DNA of 41,982 nucleotides from Alphaproteobacteria bacterium (GTDB lineage: Bacteria; Pseudomonadota; Alphaproteobacteria; CAAHEQ01; UBA3637): positions 1-41,982 of the forward strand of contig CAAHEQ010000025.1 of NCBI GenBank assembly GCA_900772625.1, read 5' to 3'. The translations under genes were made by a program, and so were the position numbers. Below the pieces are notes generated by a model. The model was not told the DNA's origin, searched no databases, and was given only the letters and a program-made list of their open reading frames with translations. Shown one piece after another: positions 15,463 to 24,033 of the stretch (the stretch's first letter is position 1; each line of letters opens with the position of its first letter).

Positions 15463-16691
15463 CTGAACGTCCTTTTTATCCAATTAGGTTTGTTGTCAAT
15501 CTGTTTTTTTATTTTCTTATCTTCTTTTTGTATACGATGATTAAGCGCATAAAGCAAGAGCCCAATACTCGTGCTCATCGTTGTCAGTGGTAAAATATCT
15601 GGCAACCCTTTGATATACAAAGGTTTTCCACACCGAACTTGCGCTTCAAAAAATGAGGAAGCTTTTTCTTGCAGGCCTGCTGTTTGGCTGACGCCACCGC
15701 AAAAAACGATTCGCCGAGTCGCAAGGTCTTCTTTTTCCTGACTCATCAAATGCATCCGCAAAAAGTCCAATATCTGCTCGATTCTGGCCACCATAATCGA
15801 GATTAACATTTTGCGCGAAACGTTGGTGGTCACGCCTTCTTTTTCCTCGCCAATCAGCGGCAATGTAATTGAGGCTTTTTCATCGCTTGGCGACAAAAAC
15901 GCACAGCCGTTTAAGGTTTTTGTCCGCTCGGCATCTTTTAATGGCGTTTTTAAAATATAGGAGATATCTTTCGTAATTAAGTTGCCACCCAGCGGGAGCA
16001 CCGCCGCATAGCGGATAAAGCCGTTTGAGAAAATGGCCATAGACGCAATGCCGCTGCCGATGTCGATAAGGGTTGTGCCGTTATCTTTTTCGGATTGGCT
16101 CAGCACCGCCAGCGCGGACGCGTAAGGGGTTGCGACTTTCGAGCTGATCCATACATGGCAACGCTCAAGCGCCATCACAAGGTTGCGGATTTGGGAAAGA
16201 GGCGCTAAAATTAAATGCAACGTCACGCCCAACTTTTCGGCGCTCAAGCCTGTTGGCTCGTCTTGAACATCATTCACGCCGTCCAATCGATACTCGATCG
16301 GGATTTGGTGAATAATCTCTTTTTCTTTTAAATCGACTTTTGCTAGCGCTGCATCAATAACTTTGCGCACGTCAGAAGGGATAATCACGCGCGTATCGGG
16401 AATGGATATTTCGGCCGAAATATAAACCGACTCCAGCTGAGGAGACGATACGTTCACAATCACATCTTCAACCTTGCGGCCTGCTTTGGCTTCGGCTTCG
16501 AATATCGCATCTTGAATAGAGCCTGCCGCCTGATTGATGTTGATAATCAAACCGTTTTTAATGCCTTGCGCCTGAGCACAACCTGCACCGACTATGCGCA
16601 GGGAATCTTCATTTTGCTTGGCTATCAGGCAGCAGATTTTTCCCGATCCAATGTCAAGCGCTGTGATATAACCGTTTTTCCTGCGCGCCAT
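15441..16691 (-). CDS. ftsA: Cell division protein FtsA
   Basis: FtsA is an actin-like ATPase that tethers FtsZ to the membrane. It has the ASKHA phosphate loop ALDIGSGKICCLIA, the second loop TTLIDIGSGIASMAIFSNG and the adenosine loop VFCGGVSQTAGL. The SHS2/1C subdomain lies between residues 85 and 170 or so. The C-terminal amphipathic membrane-targeting helix is clear (NWIKRTFRWIIQNF). Its length of 416 residues is normal. The start codon shares one base with the ftsQ stop (TAATG). Confidence 0.96.
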   Translation of the reverse strand: MARRKNGYITALDIGSGKICCLIAKQNEDSLRIVGAGCAQAQGIKNGLIININQAAGSIQDAIFEAEAKAGRKVEDVIVNVSSPQLESVYISAEISIPDTRVIIPSDVRKVIDAALAKVDLKEKEIIHQIPIEYRLDGVNDVQDEPTGLSAEKLGVTLHLILAPLSQIRNLVMALERCHVWISSKVATPYASALAVLSQSEKDNGTTLIDIGSGIASMAIFSNGFIRYAAVLPLGGNLITKDISYILKTPLKDAERTKTLNGCAFLSPSDEKASITLPLIGEEKEGVTTNVSRKMLISIMVARIEQILDFLRMHLMSQEKEDLATRRIVFCGGVSQTAGLQEKASSFFEAQVRCGKPLYIKGLPDILPLTTMSTSIGLLLYALNHRIQKEDKKIKKQIDNKPNWIKRTFRWIIQNF

Positions 16692-17527
16692 TACTTTTTC
16701 TCCTTTTTCGGCAGAATAACAGACTCTTTTGTATCCAGCTCGACAATTGTTCTGTCCGCCAAACGCAAGTCCAGTATTTTGATTTGCTTATTAAAGATGT
16801 GCTCTTTTTGATCAAGTGCGTTTAAGCGCTTTAAAGAGGCGTCTAAATTGCCCTCAGGCAACTTGACAATCATTTCGTGGTTGTTGTCGGTAATGTACAA
16901 GTTCCAACGTCTGGAGCCAATCCAAACCGCGCCTTGCACACGTTCATAAAGCTCTGGATACTTCATCAGGGCTTTGATTAAATAAGGCGCGCTTTTGGGA
17001 GCTGTGCCGCCAACAACGACAATCAAATAAGCGCTGACGTTATCATAGGGCGCATAAACGACATTGCCGTCCTCGTCTAATGGATAGTGCTTGTTTTTGT
17101 GTTGCCACAGCGCAATAGGGGTGCGCTCTTGAATATCGACAATCAGCAAGGAGGGCAGCTGGCGATAAATGGAAGCGCTTTTAATCCACGGCAAGCGCTC
17201 TAGATTTTGTTGCATTTGCTTTAAGTCAAGCGAGGTAATCAGCTTGCCAGTCGGTGCTCCGAGCGCTTTGTTAATCTCGTCCATAGACGTGCGTACGCGC
17301 CCGTTTATCAGCACGTCATCAACTTCAAAGCCGACATCTTTCATCAGGCTTGCTGCCGAATCGTTAAACGCATTCCACTTGTCAGAAAAATAATTCGTGT
17401 GAATGCCCCAACCGATTAACACAAACAAAATCAATAAACACAAAATCACAAGGCACATTACCGCTTTTTTCAAAAGCAGAAGCAGCCGTGATTTCAAAGT
17501 TGTTTGTTGTTTTGTTATTTGTCGCAT
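16691..17527 (-). CDS. ftsQ: Cell division protein FtsQ
   Basis: FtsQ links early and late divisome proteins in the periplasm. A short basic cytoplasmic tail and one transmembrane segment (residues 20-43 or so, AVMCLVILCLLILFVLIGWG) precede a POTRA domain (FEVDDVLINGRVRTSMDEINKALG) and the FtsQ domain (LERLPWIKSASIYRQLPSLLIVDIQERTPIALWQ, then LDEDGNVV). It has 278 residues, normal for the family. GAGGAAG precedes the ATG, which lies inside the end of ddl (13-base overlap). Confidence 0.93.
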   Translation of the reverse strand: MRQITKQQTTLKSRLLLLLKKAVMCLVILCLLILFVLIGWGIHTNYFSDKWNAFNDSAASLMKDVGFEVDDVLINGRVRTSMDEINKALGAPTGKLITSLDLKQMQQNLERLPWIKSASIYRQLPSLLIVDIQERTPIALWQHKNKHYPLDEDGNVVYAPYDNVSAYLIVVVGGTAPKSAPYLIKALMKYPELYERVQGAVWIGSRRWNLYITDNNHEMIVKLPEGNLDASLKRLNALDQKEHIFNKQIKILDLRLADRTIVELDTKESVILPKKEKK

Positions 17528-18438
17528 TGTGCTTCCTCTACCAGCAATGATACCAAATCTTCATAAGAAATGCCAGCATATTTTGCGCTTTCTGGCAACA
17601 AAGATAATTCCGTCATACCAGGTTGTGTGTTAATCTCCAGCGCAACGATTTTTGCCGCTTGTCCTGCGTCTGTGTCGTCATAACGAAAATCTGTTCTGGA
17701 AGCGCCGCGGCAGCCTAAGGCTTTGTGTGCTTTGAGTGCATAGTCCATCATCTTTTGCGCGTCTTCGGCAGGAATTGGCGCAGGAATAATATGGTCTGTA
17801 CAACCTGCTTGATACTTGTTTTGAAAGTCATAAAAGCCGTGTTTGGGTGCAATTTCGGTGACGCCCAACACGCGGTCATTTAAGACGCTAACAGTCGTTT
17901 CACGGCCTTTGATATAGCTTTCCATCATCACAACCGCGCCCGCATACGGCCAATTTTGAATTAAGGTCAACTCTTGATCTGCGTTTTCGATAATGTGCAC
18001 GCCAACAGACGAGCCTTCACGTATGGGTTTGATGACATAAGGGTAGGGCAATTTTTTGCCCGCTTTGACTTCGGCCAGCGTGACGAGCAATTCGGGCGCG
18101 ACAGGAATACCCACAGAGGCAAAGATTTTTTTTGCATAGGATTTGTCCATTCCCAGTGCCGAGGCTAAAACGCCCGAATGCGTGTAGGGGATTTTCATCA
18201 AGTTGAACAGTCCTTGCACACACCCATCTTCACCGTATTTGCCATGTAGCGCATTGAAAATCACATCAGGTTTGACGGCTTCAATGTCTTTGATGAATTG
18301 AGCAATGTTGTCCGTCAGCTTTATCAGCGAGGCATCATAGCCTTTTTTTATCAACGCCTTGAGCACGCCTTGCCCGCTTAAAAGCGAAATATCTTTTTCG
18401 CTGGATAGTCCATAAGCAACCACTGCAACCTTTTTCAT
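17515..18438 (-). CDS. ddl: D-alanine--D-alanine ligase
   Basis: An ATP-grasp ligase joining two D-Ala for the peptidoglycan stem peptide. It shows the N-terminal GLSSEKDISLLSG, FNALHGKYGEDGCVQGLFNLMKIPYTHSGVLASALGMDK, the ATP-grasp Lys in PYVIKPIREGSSVGV, and the metal and product site ALEINTQPGMTELSLLPESA (consensus NT.PG.T..S..P). The ATG at 18438 is one base after the murB stop with GAGGA upstream; a longer start at 18462 would sit inside murB. The protein has 307 residues. Confidence 0.95.
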   Translation of the reverse strand: MKKVAVVAYGLSSEKDISLLSGQGVLKALIKKGYDASLIKLTDNIAQFIKDIEAVKPDVIFNALHGKYGEDGCVQGLFNLMKIPYTHSGVLASALGMDKSYAKKIFASVGIPVAPELLVTLAEVKAGKKLPYPYVIKPIREGSSVGVHIIENADQELTLIQNWPYAGAVVMMESYIKGRETTVSVLNDRVLGVTEIAPKHGFYDFQNKYQAGCTDHIIPAPIPAEDAQKMMDYALKAHKALGCRGASRTDFRYDDTDAGQAAKIVALEINTQPGMTELSLLPESAKYAGISYEDLVSLLVEEAQCDK

Positions 18439-18439
18439 T

Positions 18440-19381
18440 TTAATCCTCTTCACTTTCTTCATTTTGTTTGTTGACGCCTACGCGCTTGATTTCCCATTCA
18501 AGCGTGATGCCGCTTTTTTCTTTGACGCGTTTGCGCACTTGCTCGCCCAACATTTCCACGTCATAAGCTGTGGCTTTGCCTTTGTTGATTAAGAAGTTGG
18601 CGTGCTTTTCGCTGATGCACGCATCTCCCCGTGTCAAGCCACGGCAACCAGCGCTGTCAATTAACTGCCACGCTTTAAGGCCCTCAGGATTTTTAAAAGT
18701 CGAACCGCAAGTTTTAATGCCAATCGGCTGGCCTTTTTCACGGCTGACCTTAAACTGCATCATTGTTTGCAAGATTTTTTCTTTTGACTCAGGCGTGCCT
18801 TTGAATGTCGCGCCGATAAAAATAAAATCATCGGGCAGTGCGTTTTTGCGATATTTGAAAAAATCAGCTTGAGGTGTAAACTCTTGCACTGCGCCGTTGC
18901 CGTCTATTGCGCGAATCGATTGAATAATGTTTTTGATTTCCGAGCCATAAGCCCCCGCATTCATTCGAAGTGCGCCTCCAACTGTACCTGGAATACCGCT
19001 TAAAAACTCGAACCCCGACAAGCCCACCTTTTGCGCGAATCGTGCCAAGTCGATTGTCAGCAAGCCCGCGCCACACTTGATTAAATCACCGTCTTGCTCA
19101 ATGGTTGCAAAAGGCTTGCCTAAGTGGATTGTAATCCCTGGCACGCCGCCGTCACGAACAATAATGTTTGAACCGCCGCCAAGCACCAAAGTCGGGATTT
19201 GCGGTTTGTTTTTAATAAAGTTGCTTAAATCTTTTTCATTGGCAGGCTCAAAGTAAAACTCGGCTGCTCCACCAACTCCCATCCACGTTTTTTTGGCCAA
19301 AGGCACGTTTGTTTTAATCTCGCCGATTGTTGCGGGAAACAAATAACGTTTGCGTTTGGTGAATAATTTTTTGAGTATCAT
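18440..19381 (-). CDS. murB: UDP-N-acetylenolpyruvoylglucosamine reductase
   Basis: A FAD-dependent enzyme that reduces enolpyruvyl-UDP-GlcNAc to UDP-MurNAc. FAD-binding blocks are LVLGGGSNIIVRDGG and GFEFLSGIPGTVGGALRMNAGAYG. Catalytic residues sit in YRKNAL (Arg), CGSTFKNPEG (Ser) and the C-terminal LEWEIKRVG (Glu). The arrangement fits the shorter type II MurB (313 residues). AAAGGAG, formed partly by the end of murC, precedes the ATG, with five bases between the genes. Confidence 0.95.
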   Translation of the reverse strand: MILKKLFTKRKRYLFPATIGEIKTNVPLAKKTWMGVGGAAEFYFEPANEKDLSNFIKNKPQIPTLVLGGGSNIIVRDGGVPGITIHLGKPFATIEQDGDLIKCGAGLLTIDLARFAQKVGLSGFEFLSGIPGTVGGALRMNAGAYGSEIKNIIQSIRAIDGNGAVQEFTPQADFFKYRKNALPDDFIFIGATFKGTPESKEKILQTMMQFKVSREKGQPIGIKTCGSTFKNPEGLKAWQLIDSAGCRGLTRGDACISEKHANFLINKGKATAYDVEMLGEQVRKRVKEKSGITLEWEIKRVGVNKQNEESEED

Positions 19382-19386
19382 TTAAC

Positions 19387-20772
19387 TCACTCCTTTTCAT
19401 CTTCCAACATTTGCGGCATTAGGGCAATCCATTTTGAAATGCTGCCTGCACCTAAGCCTATCACAAAATCATCGGGCTTTAAAGTCTTCTTAAGCTCAGC
19501 ACATAAAGCATATTGATCACTGACGCCAAAGACATTTGCTTTGCCATGCATTTTAGCAATGAGGGCTTCCTTATTGACGCCCGCGATCGGTTGTTGGCCT
19601 GCGCTGTACACATCGCAAATAAACAAGACGTCCGCCTCATCAAAAGCTTTTGCAAACGCGTCCATTAACTCTTGCAATCGGGTGTAGCGGTGCGGTTGAA
19701 ATACGGCGACAATTCGGCGATCGCCCACAGCTTCACGCGCGGCTTTAAGCGTTGCTTTGATTTCTTCGGGGTGATGCGCATAATCATCATAAAAGGGTAT
19801 GCCTTGCCAAGTGCCCCGCTTTGTAAAACGCCGTTGGACACCTTGAAAGTTGGCAAAGCTGGCGCGGATATTGTCAATGCTCATCCCTAGCTCGCTGACC
19901 ACAGCAAAGGCCGCCAGCGCATTTAAAATGTTGTGGCGTCCAAACATCGGCAATTTAAAGTCTGGATAAGTTGTGCCATTTTTGATGATGTCGAATTCAA
20001 GCAAGCCCGTAGAAATACGAATGTTGACAGCACGCACCGCCGCATCTGGGGAAAGGCCATAGCTGATCATACGGCGTCTTGAAACTTTTTGTGCGATTTG
20101 CTTGACAACAGGGTGATCGGTACACACCACGCAAAAACCGTAAAATGATGTCGTTTGTAAAAAATGCAAAAATGCCAGATTCATTTGCTCGACTGTGCCG
20201 TAATAGTCCAAGTGCTCTGGATCCATGCTGGTGACTACCGCGACTGTTTTGTTCAGGCGTAAAAAGCTGCCATCCGACTCGTCTGCTTCAACCACAATCC
20301 AATCGCTGTGCCCGAGTACCGAGTTGCTGTCATAGTTATTCATAATGCCGCCGACAATCGCCGAAGGGTCAAATCCGCCGTCTATCATCAAATGTGTAAT
20401 CATCGCCGAAGTCGTTGTTTTGCCGTGCGTGCCCGCAATAGCAACGCCTTGTTTATAGCGCATCAATTGCGAAAGCATTTCAGACCTGTGCCCCACAGGA
20501 ATGCCTTTTTTCAAAGCCGCAACTAATTCAGGGCAATCGTTGGGGGTTGCGGAGGAAATAATCGCGACATCAACATTATCAATAACGTGCGGGTCTTTTT
20601 GTCCGATAAATACTTTGATGCCTTGTTGTTGAAGGCGGCGCGTGTTCGCGCTTTCGACAATGTCCGAGCCTTGCACCTTAATGCCCATCTCGTGTAAGTT
20701 TTCCGCAATCGCGCTCATTCCGATACCACCAATACCGATGAAGTGAATAAGCTTGTCTTTAAAGTAAATCAT
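19387..20772 (-). CDS. murC: UDP-N-acetylmuramate--L-alanine ligase
   Basis: MurC adds L-Ala to UDP-MurNAc. It has the N-terminal Rossmann motif FIGIGGIGMSAIAENL, the ATP loop GTHGKTTTSAMI, VVEADESDGSFL, MDPEHLDYYG, the family's FGRHNILNALAA and the C-terminal DDYAHHPEEIKATL and VFQPHRYTR. Its length of 461 residues is normal, so no MurD domain is attached. The start overlaps murG by four bases (ATGA). Confidence 0.96.
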   Translation of the reverse strand: MIYFKDKLIHFIGIGGIGMSAIAENLHEMGIKVQGSDIVESANTRRLQQQGIKVFIGQKDPHVIDNVDVAIISSATPNDCPELVAALKKGIPVGHRSEMLSQLMRYKQGVAIAGTHGKTTTSAMITHLMIDGGFDPSAIVGGIMNNYDSNSVLGHSDWIVVEADESDGSFLRLNKTVAVVTSMDPEHLDYYGTVEQMNLAFLHFLQTTSFYGFCVVCTDHPVVKQIAQKVSRRRMISYGLSPDAAVRAVNIRISTGLLEFDIIKNGTTYPDFKLPMFGRHNILNALAAFAVVSELGMSIDNIRASFANFQGVQRRFTKRGTWQGIPFYDDYAHHPEEIKATLKAAREAVGDRRIVAVFQPHRYTRLQELMDAFAKAFDEADVLFICDVYSAGQQPIAGVNKEALIAKMHGKANVFGVSDQYALCAELKKTLKPDDFVIGLGAGSISKWIALMPQMLEDEKE

Positions 20773-21872
20773 TTTTTGTCTTTCATCATTTTAATAATTG
20801 CTTGACCCATCGCCTCATCGGCTGAAATGCTGGGTTGCGCTTGCTCTAAACACTGTGCAGCACGGCGCAAAATCTCTGGTGTCTCAATCAATTCTGTCAA
20901 GCGCTCTGCTATCGCTTCGGGCGTTGTTTGCTTTTCGATAATCAGCCAGCCGCCGCCAGAAGTGCACCAAACTTTCGCATTCGCGGTTTGGTGATCGTCC
21001 GCCGCAGTCGGCAATGGCAATAATAACGCAGGGCGTGCCAGCGCGGAAAATTCGGCCAAACTGGACGAGCCCGCCCGCGAAATGACAAGGTGAGCATTCG
21101 CAAGCAGTTCTGGAATGTTATCGAAAAACGGCGCGAGTGTTAGGGATTTAATGCCCGAGTTGCGATACTCTTCTTTGACTTTTTCCATATCCTCAGCACG
21201 CACTTGCTCGGTGACGCAAAGTTTACCTTTAATTTCGGGCGAGAGCATTACAAGGGCTTTTGGTAAAAGCGCACTTAAAGCGCGTGCTCCTTGCGAGCCG
21301 CCCATAATCAGCAAGCGAAATTCTTGCGTGTCTGTTGAATAAGGAGTTCCTTTTTTTTGCAAAATAACGGGACGCACAGGCATACCCGTTTGCACCGTTT
21401 CAATGCCCTCGGGGATTCGCTCGGTTGGTGTGAACGATGTTGCAATCAAACGCGTACGGCGCGCCAGCAAACGATTAGCTTTGCCTAAGATTGCATTTTG
21501 TTCGTGCAAGACAACAGGAATATGTAAAAACTGTGCCGCTAAAGTGGCTGGAATGGACGCATAACCGCCAAAGCCAACCACCATTTTTGGGTTAAGCTTA
21601 ATCAAAAGGCGCAATGATTGAAGAGTTCCAATAACAAGCTTGATAGCGGCTTTTGCTTTGCCAAACACGCCCTTGCCAGTCACGGACGCGGCGCACACAT
21701 AATAAACAGGCAAGCTTGCCAAAGTGCCTTTTAGTTTGTCCTTGACGCGCTTGTCAGTGACAAAAACAAGGTTATAGTTTGCATGTGCTTTCAGATAAGA
21801 GGCAACAGACTCGGCAGGAAAAACGTGTCCGCCTGTGCCACCTGTTGTTAATACGATAGTATTTTTCTTCAT
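20769..21872 (-). CDS. murG: Lipid II-forming GlcNAc transferase MurG
   Basis: A peripheral membrane GT28 glycosyltransferase that converts lipid I to lipid II. It has the N-terminal glycine loop TTGGTGGHVFPAESVA, the GFGGYASIPATLAA block, the acceptor-side LHEQNAILGKANRLLA, and donor-site motifs LIMGGSQGARALS and VISRAGSSSLAEFSALARPALLLPLPTAADDHQTANA. It has 367 residues. The ATGA overlap with ftsW upstream and murC downstream makes a tightly coupled set. Confidence 0.95.
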   Translation of the reverse strand: MKKNTIVLTTGGTGGHVFPAESVASYLKAHANYNLVFVTDKRVKDKLKGTLASLPVYYVCAASVTGKGVFGKAKAAIKLVIGTLQSLRLLIKLNPKMVVGFGGYASIPATLAAQFLHIPVVLHEQNAILGKANRLLARRTRLIATSFTPTERIPEGIETVQTGMPVRPVILQKKGTPYSTDTQEFRLLIMGGSQGARALSALLPKALVMLSPEIKGKLCVTEQVRAEDMEKVKEEYRNSGIKSLTLAPFFDNIPELLANAHLVISRAGSSSLAEFSALARPALLLPLPTAADDHQTANAKVWCTSGGGWLIIEKQTTPEAIAERLTELIETPEILRRAAQCLEQAQPSISADEAMGQAIIKMMKDKK

Positions 21873-23005
21873 TCCAATCCTCCCTGCGTAGGGTGCCTAC
21901 GCGTCAATGATAAAATAATTCCAAAGCCCAAAGCCAGCGAAAGAAGCGATGATCCGCCATAGGAAATAAATGGCAATGTCATTCCTTTCGTTGGTACAAG
22001 GTGCAGTGTTGATGCCATATTGATAAAAGCTTGTACACCAAATTGAGTCAAAAGTCCAGCAACCGCCAGCATATTAAACAGATTTTTTTCTTTACTCATA
22101 ATATAAAAGCCGCGGCACAAAATAAAACCAAACAACGCGACAATCGCAAGGCACATCAAAAATCCATATTCTTCCGCCGCTACCGCCAAAATAAAGTCGG
22201 TGTGCGCATCTGGCAACTTGCTTTTGATGATTCCCTCGCCAGGGCCAAGTCCAAACCACCCCGCATTATGAAAGGCTTGCAAAGATGTATCGACTTGAAA
22301 CGAATCGCCGCTGTCTGGAAATAAAAAGCGTTCGATACGACTGTGTACATGCGGCATAAAAGCATACGCCGCTGTCACGCCACAAACGGCTAAGCCCGAT
22401 AATATGGCTATCCACCAAAATGAAATGCCCGCCAAAAATAACTGAGCGCCCCAAATGGCCGAGACGGTAAATGTCATCCCAAAGTCAGGTTGCAACATCA
22501 ATAACATAAAGAGCATTCCATAAATCGCTCCTGCAATTGGAATGCCGTGAAAGCCTTTGACCAATCGGCCAGAGGCAAAAATCCACGCGCACACGACCGC
22601 AAACGCGGGCTTGATGAACTCAGAAGGTTGGATTGAAAAGAACTTAAAGGAAAGCCAGCGTTTTGCTCCTTTGATTTCTGCGCCAAAAATCAACGTGCAG
22701 AAAAGCATAACTAAGAAAACTAAAAATACAACAATTGAAATGCGTCTGATGTGCTTTGGGGACAGCATGGAAATCCACAACATAAAGACAACGGACGGCG
22801 CTAAAAAAAATAATTGCTTTTTGACAAAATGAAAGCTGTCTTTGGTGTGTAACACGCGATCGGCGACCGAAGGACTTGCTGAAAACGTCAAAATAATGCC
22901 GCAAATAATTAACGCCAGAATCGCCCACAGTAAGCCTCTGTCAAGCGTGCGCGCCCAGTTGATTAAAAATGCTTTACTTTGCTCTATGTGCTTTTTAAGC
23001 GTCAT
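21869..23005 (-). CDS. ftsW: Septal peptidoglycan polymerase FtsW (SEDS family)
   Basis: A polytopic SEDS glycosyltransferase, 378 residues with about ten hydrophobic segments. Signature regions are WLSFKFFSIQPSEFIKPAF (consensus R.....QPSE..K), GLGPGEGIIKSKLPDAHTDFILAVAAEEYGF and, near the end, GMTLPFISYGGSSLLSLALGFGIILSL. It works with the transpeptidase FtsI encoded in the same operon. The short gap after mraY (one base) leaves no room for murD, which normally lies here. Confidence 0.95.
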   Translation of the reverse strand: MTLKKHIEQSKAFLINWARTLDRGLLWAILALIICGIILTFSASPSVADRVLHTKDSFHFVKKQLFFLAPSVVFMLWISMLSPKHIRRISIVVFLVFLVMLFCTLIFGAEIKGAKRWLSFKFFSIQPSEFIKPAFAVVCAWIFASGRLVKGFHGIPIAGAIYGMLFMLLMLQPDFGMTFTVSAIWGAQLFLAGISFWWIAILSGLAVCGVTAAYAFMPHVHSRIERFLFPDSGDSFQVDTSLQAFHNAGWFGLGPGEGIIKSKLPDAHTDFILAVAAEEYGFLMCLAIVALFGFILCRGFYIMSKEKNLFNMLAVAGLLTQFGVQAFINMASTLHLVPTKGMTLPFISYGGSSLLSLALGFGIILSLTRRHPTQGGLE

Positions 23006-23006
23006 T

Positions 23007-24032
23007 TTACCACACCAAATCTGCTAATCCCAGCAGTGCGCAAACAAAGGCGAACAGCCAAAAAACGCGCACGACTTTTACTTCACTCCAGCCCATTTTT
23101 TCAAAATGGTGATGAATAGGCGCCATTAAAAACACGCGCTTTTTGCGCAGTTTAAACGAGCCAACTTGAATAATATCCGAAACCGCCTCGATGACAAAAA
23201 GGCCGCCGATGATGGCCAACAAAAGCTCTTGCTTCACGCACAAAGCCATTGTCGCCAGCACGCCGCCTAATCCCAGCGCACCCACATCACCCATAAAGAT
23301 TTTGGCGGGCTTTTTGTTATAGAACAAGAACGCCATCAAAGCGCCAATCAACGCCAAGCAAACAATGCTGAGCGCGCCGACATTCGGAATATAGTTTAAG
23401 TAAAGAGATTGACTGAGCGTGATTTCACCCGAGGCATAGGCAATAAAGCCAAAGCAGGCAAAAGCTATCATCAACGGCACTGAAACGAGCCCGTCCAGTC
23501 CGTCCGTTAAGTTCACAGCATTGGTCGTGCCTGTAATGACCAGCGCACCAAAGGCTACATATGCAGCCCCCAACGGCAACAAAATGTGCCAGTAGGGGAT
23601 TTCAACTTGTACGGCCAGCTCGGCAGGCAGATGTGCGATAATCCATAAAATCGCAACTGTGCTGACCAAAAACTCAACAAACAAACGGCGTCTGCCCGAA
23701 ATGCCACCATAGGCAGATTGGTTCGTGATTTTCAAATAATCATCTTGAAAGCCAACGATGCCAAACGCCAACATCATAAACACAGCGACTTGAACAAACG
23801 CATTCGAAAGCGGTGCTGTCAGAAGCGTTGCAATCAAGCTCCATAAAATCACCATCACTCCGCCCATTGTCGGCGTGCCTTTTTTTACAAGATGCGTTTT
23901 TGGGCCGTCATCGCGGATGGGCTGGCCTTTTTTCGATATGTGATGCATCAGGCGGATAAATAACGGCATAGACGCAAAGCACCCACAAAATGCAATTAAA
24001 AACGCGCAGGTGTATTCATTGATAAAAGTCAT
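23007..24032 (-). CDS. mraY: Phospho-N-acetylmuramoyl-pentapeptide transferase
   Basis: A membrane enzyme that moves phospho-MurNAc-pentapeptide to undecaprenyl phosphate, forming lipid I. It has KKGTPTMGGVMV, the Asp-rich GFQDDYLKI loop, the NAVNLTDGLDGLV catalytic block, FMGDVGALGLGG and the C-terminal MAPIHHHFEKMGWSEVKVV histidine motif. With 341 residues it is slightly shorter than E. coli MraY (360). It starts one base after the murE/murF stop. Confidence 0.96.
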   Translation of the reverse strand: MTFINEYTCAFLIAFCGCFASMPLFIRLMHHISKKGQPIRDDGPKTHLVKKGTPTMGGVMVILWSLIATLLTAPLSNAFVQVAVFMMLAFGIVGFQDDYLKITNQSAYGGISGRRRLFVEFLVSTVAILWIIAHLPAELAVQVEIPYWHILLPLGAAYVAFGALVITGTTNAVNLTDGLDGLVSVPLMIAFACFGFIAYASGEITLSQSLYLNYIPNVGALSIVCLALIGALMAFLFYNKKPAKIFMGDVGALGLGGVLATMALCVKQELLLAIIGGLFVIEAVSDIIQVGSFKLRKKRVFLMAPIHHHFEKMGWSEVKVVRVFWLFAFVCALLGLADLVW

Positions 24033-24033
24033 T

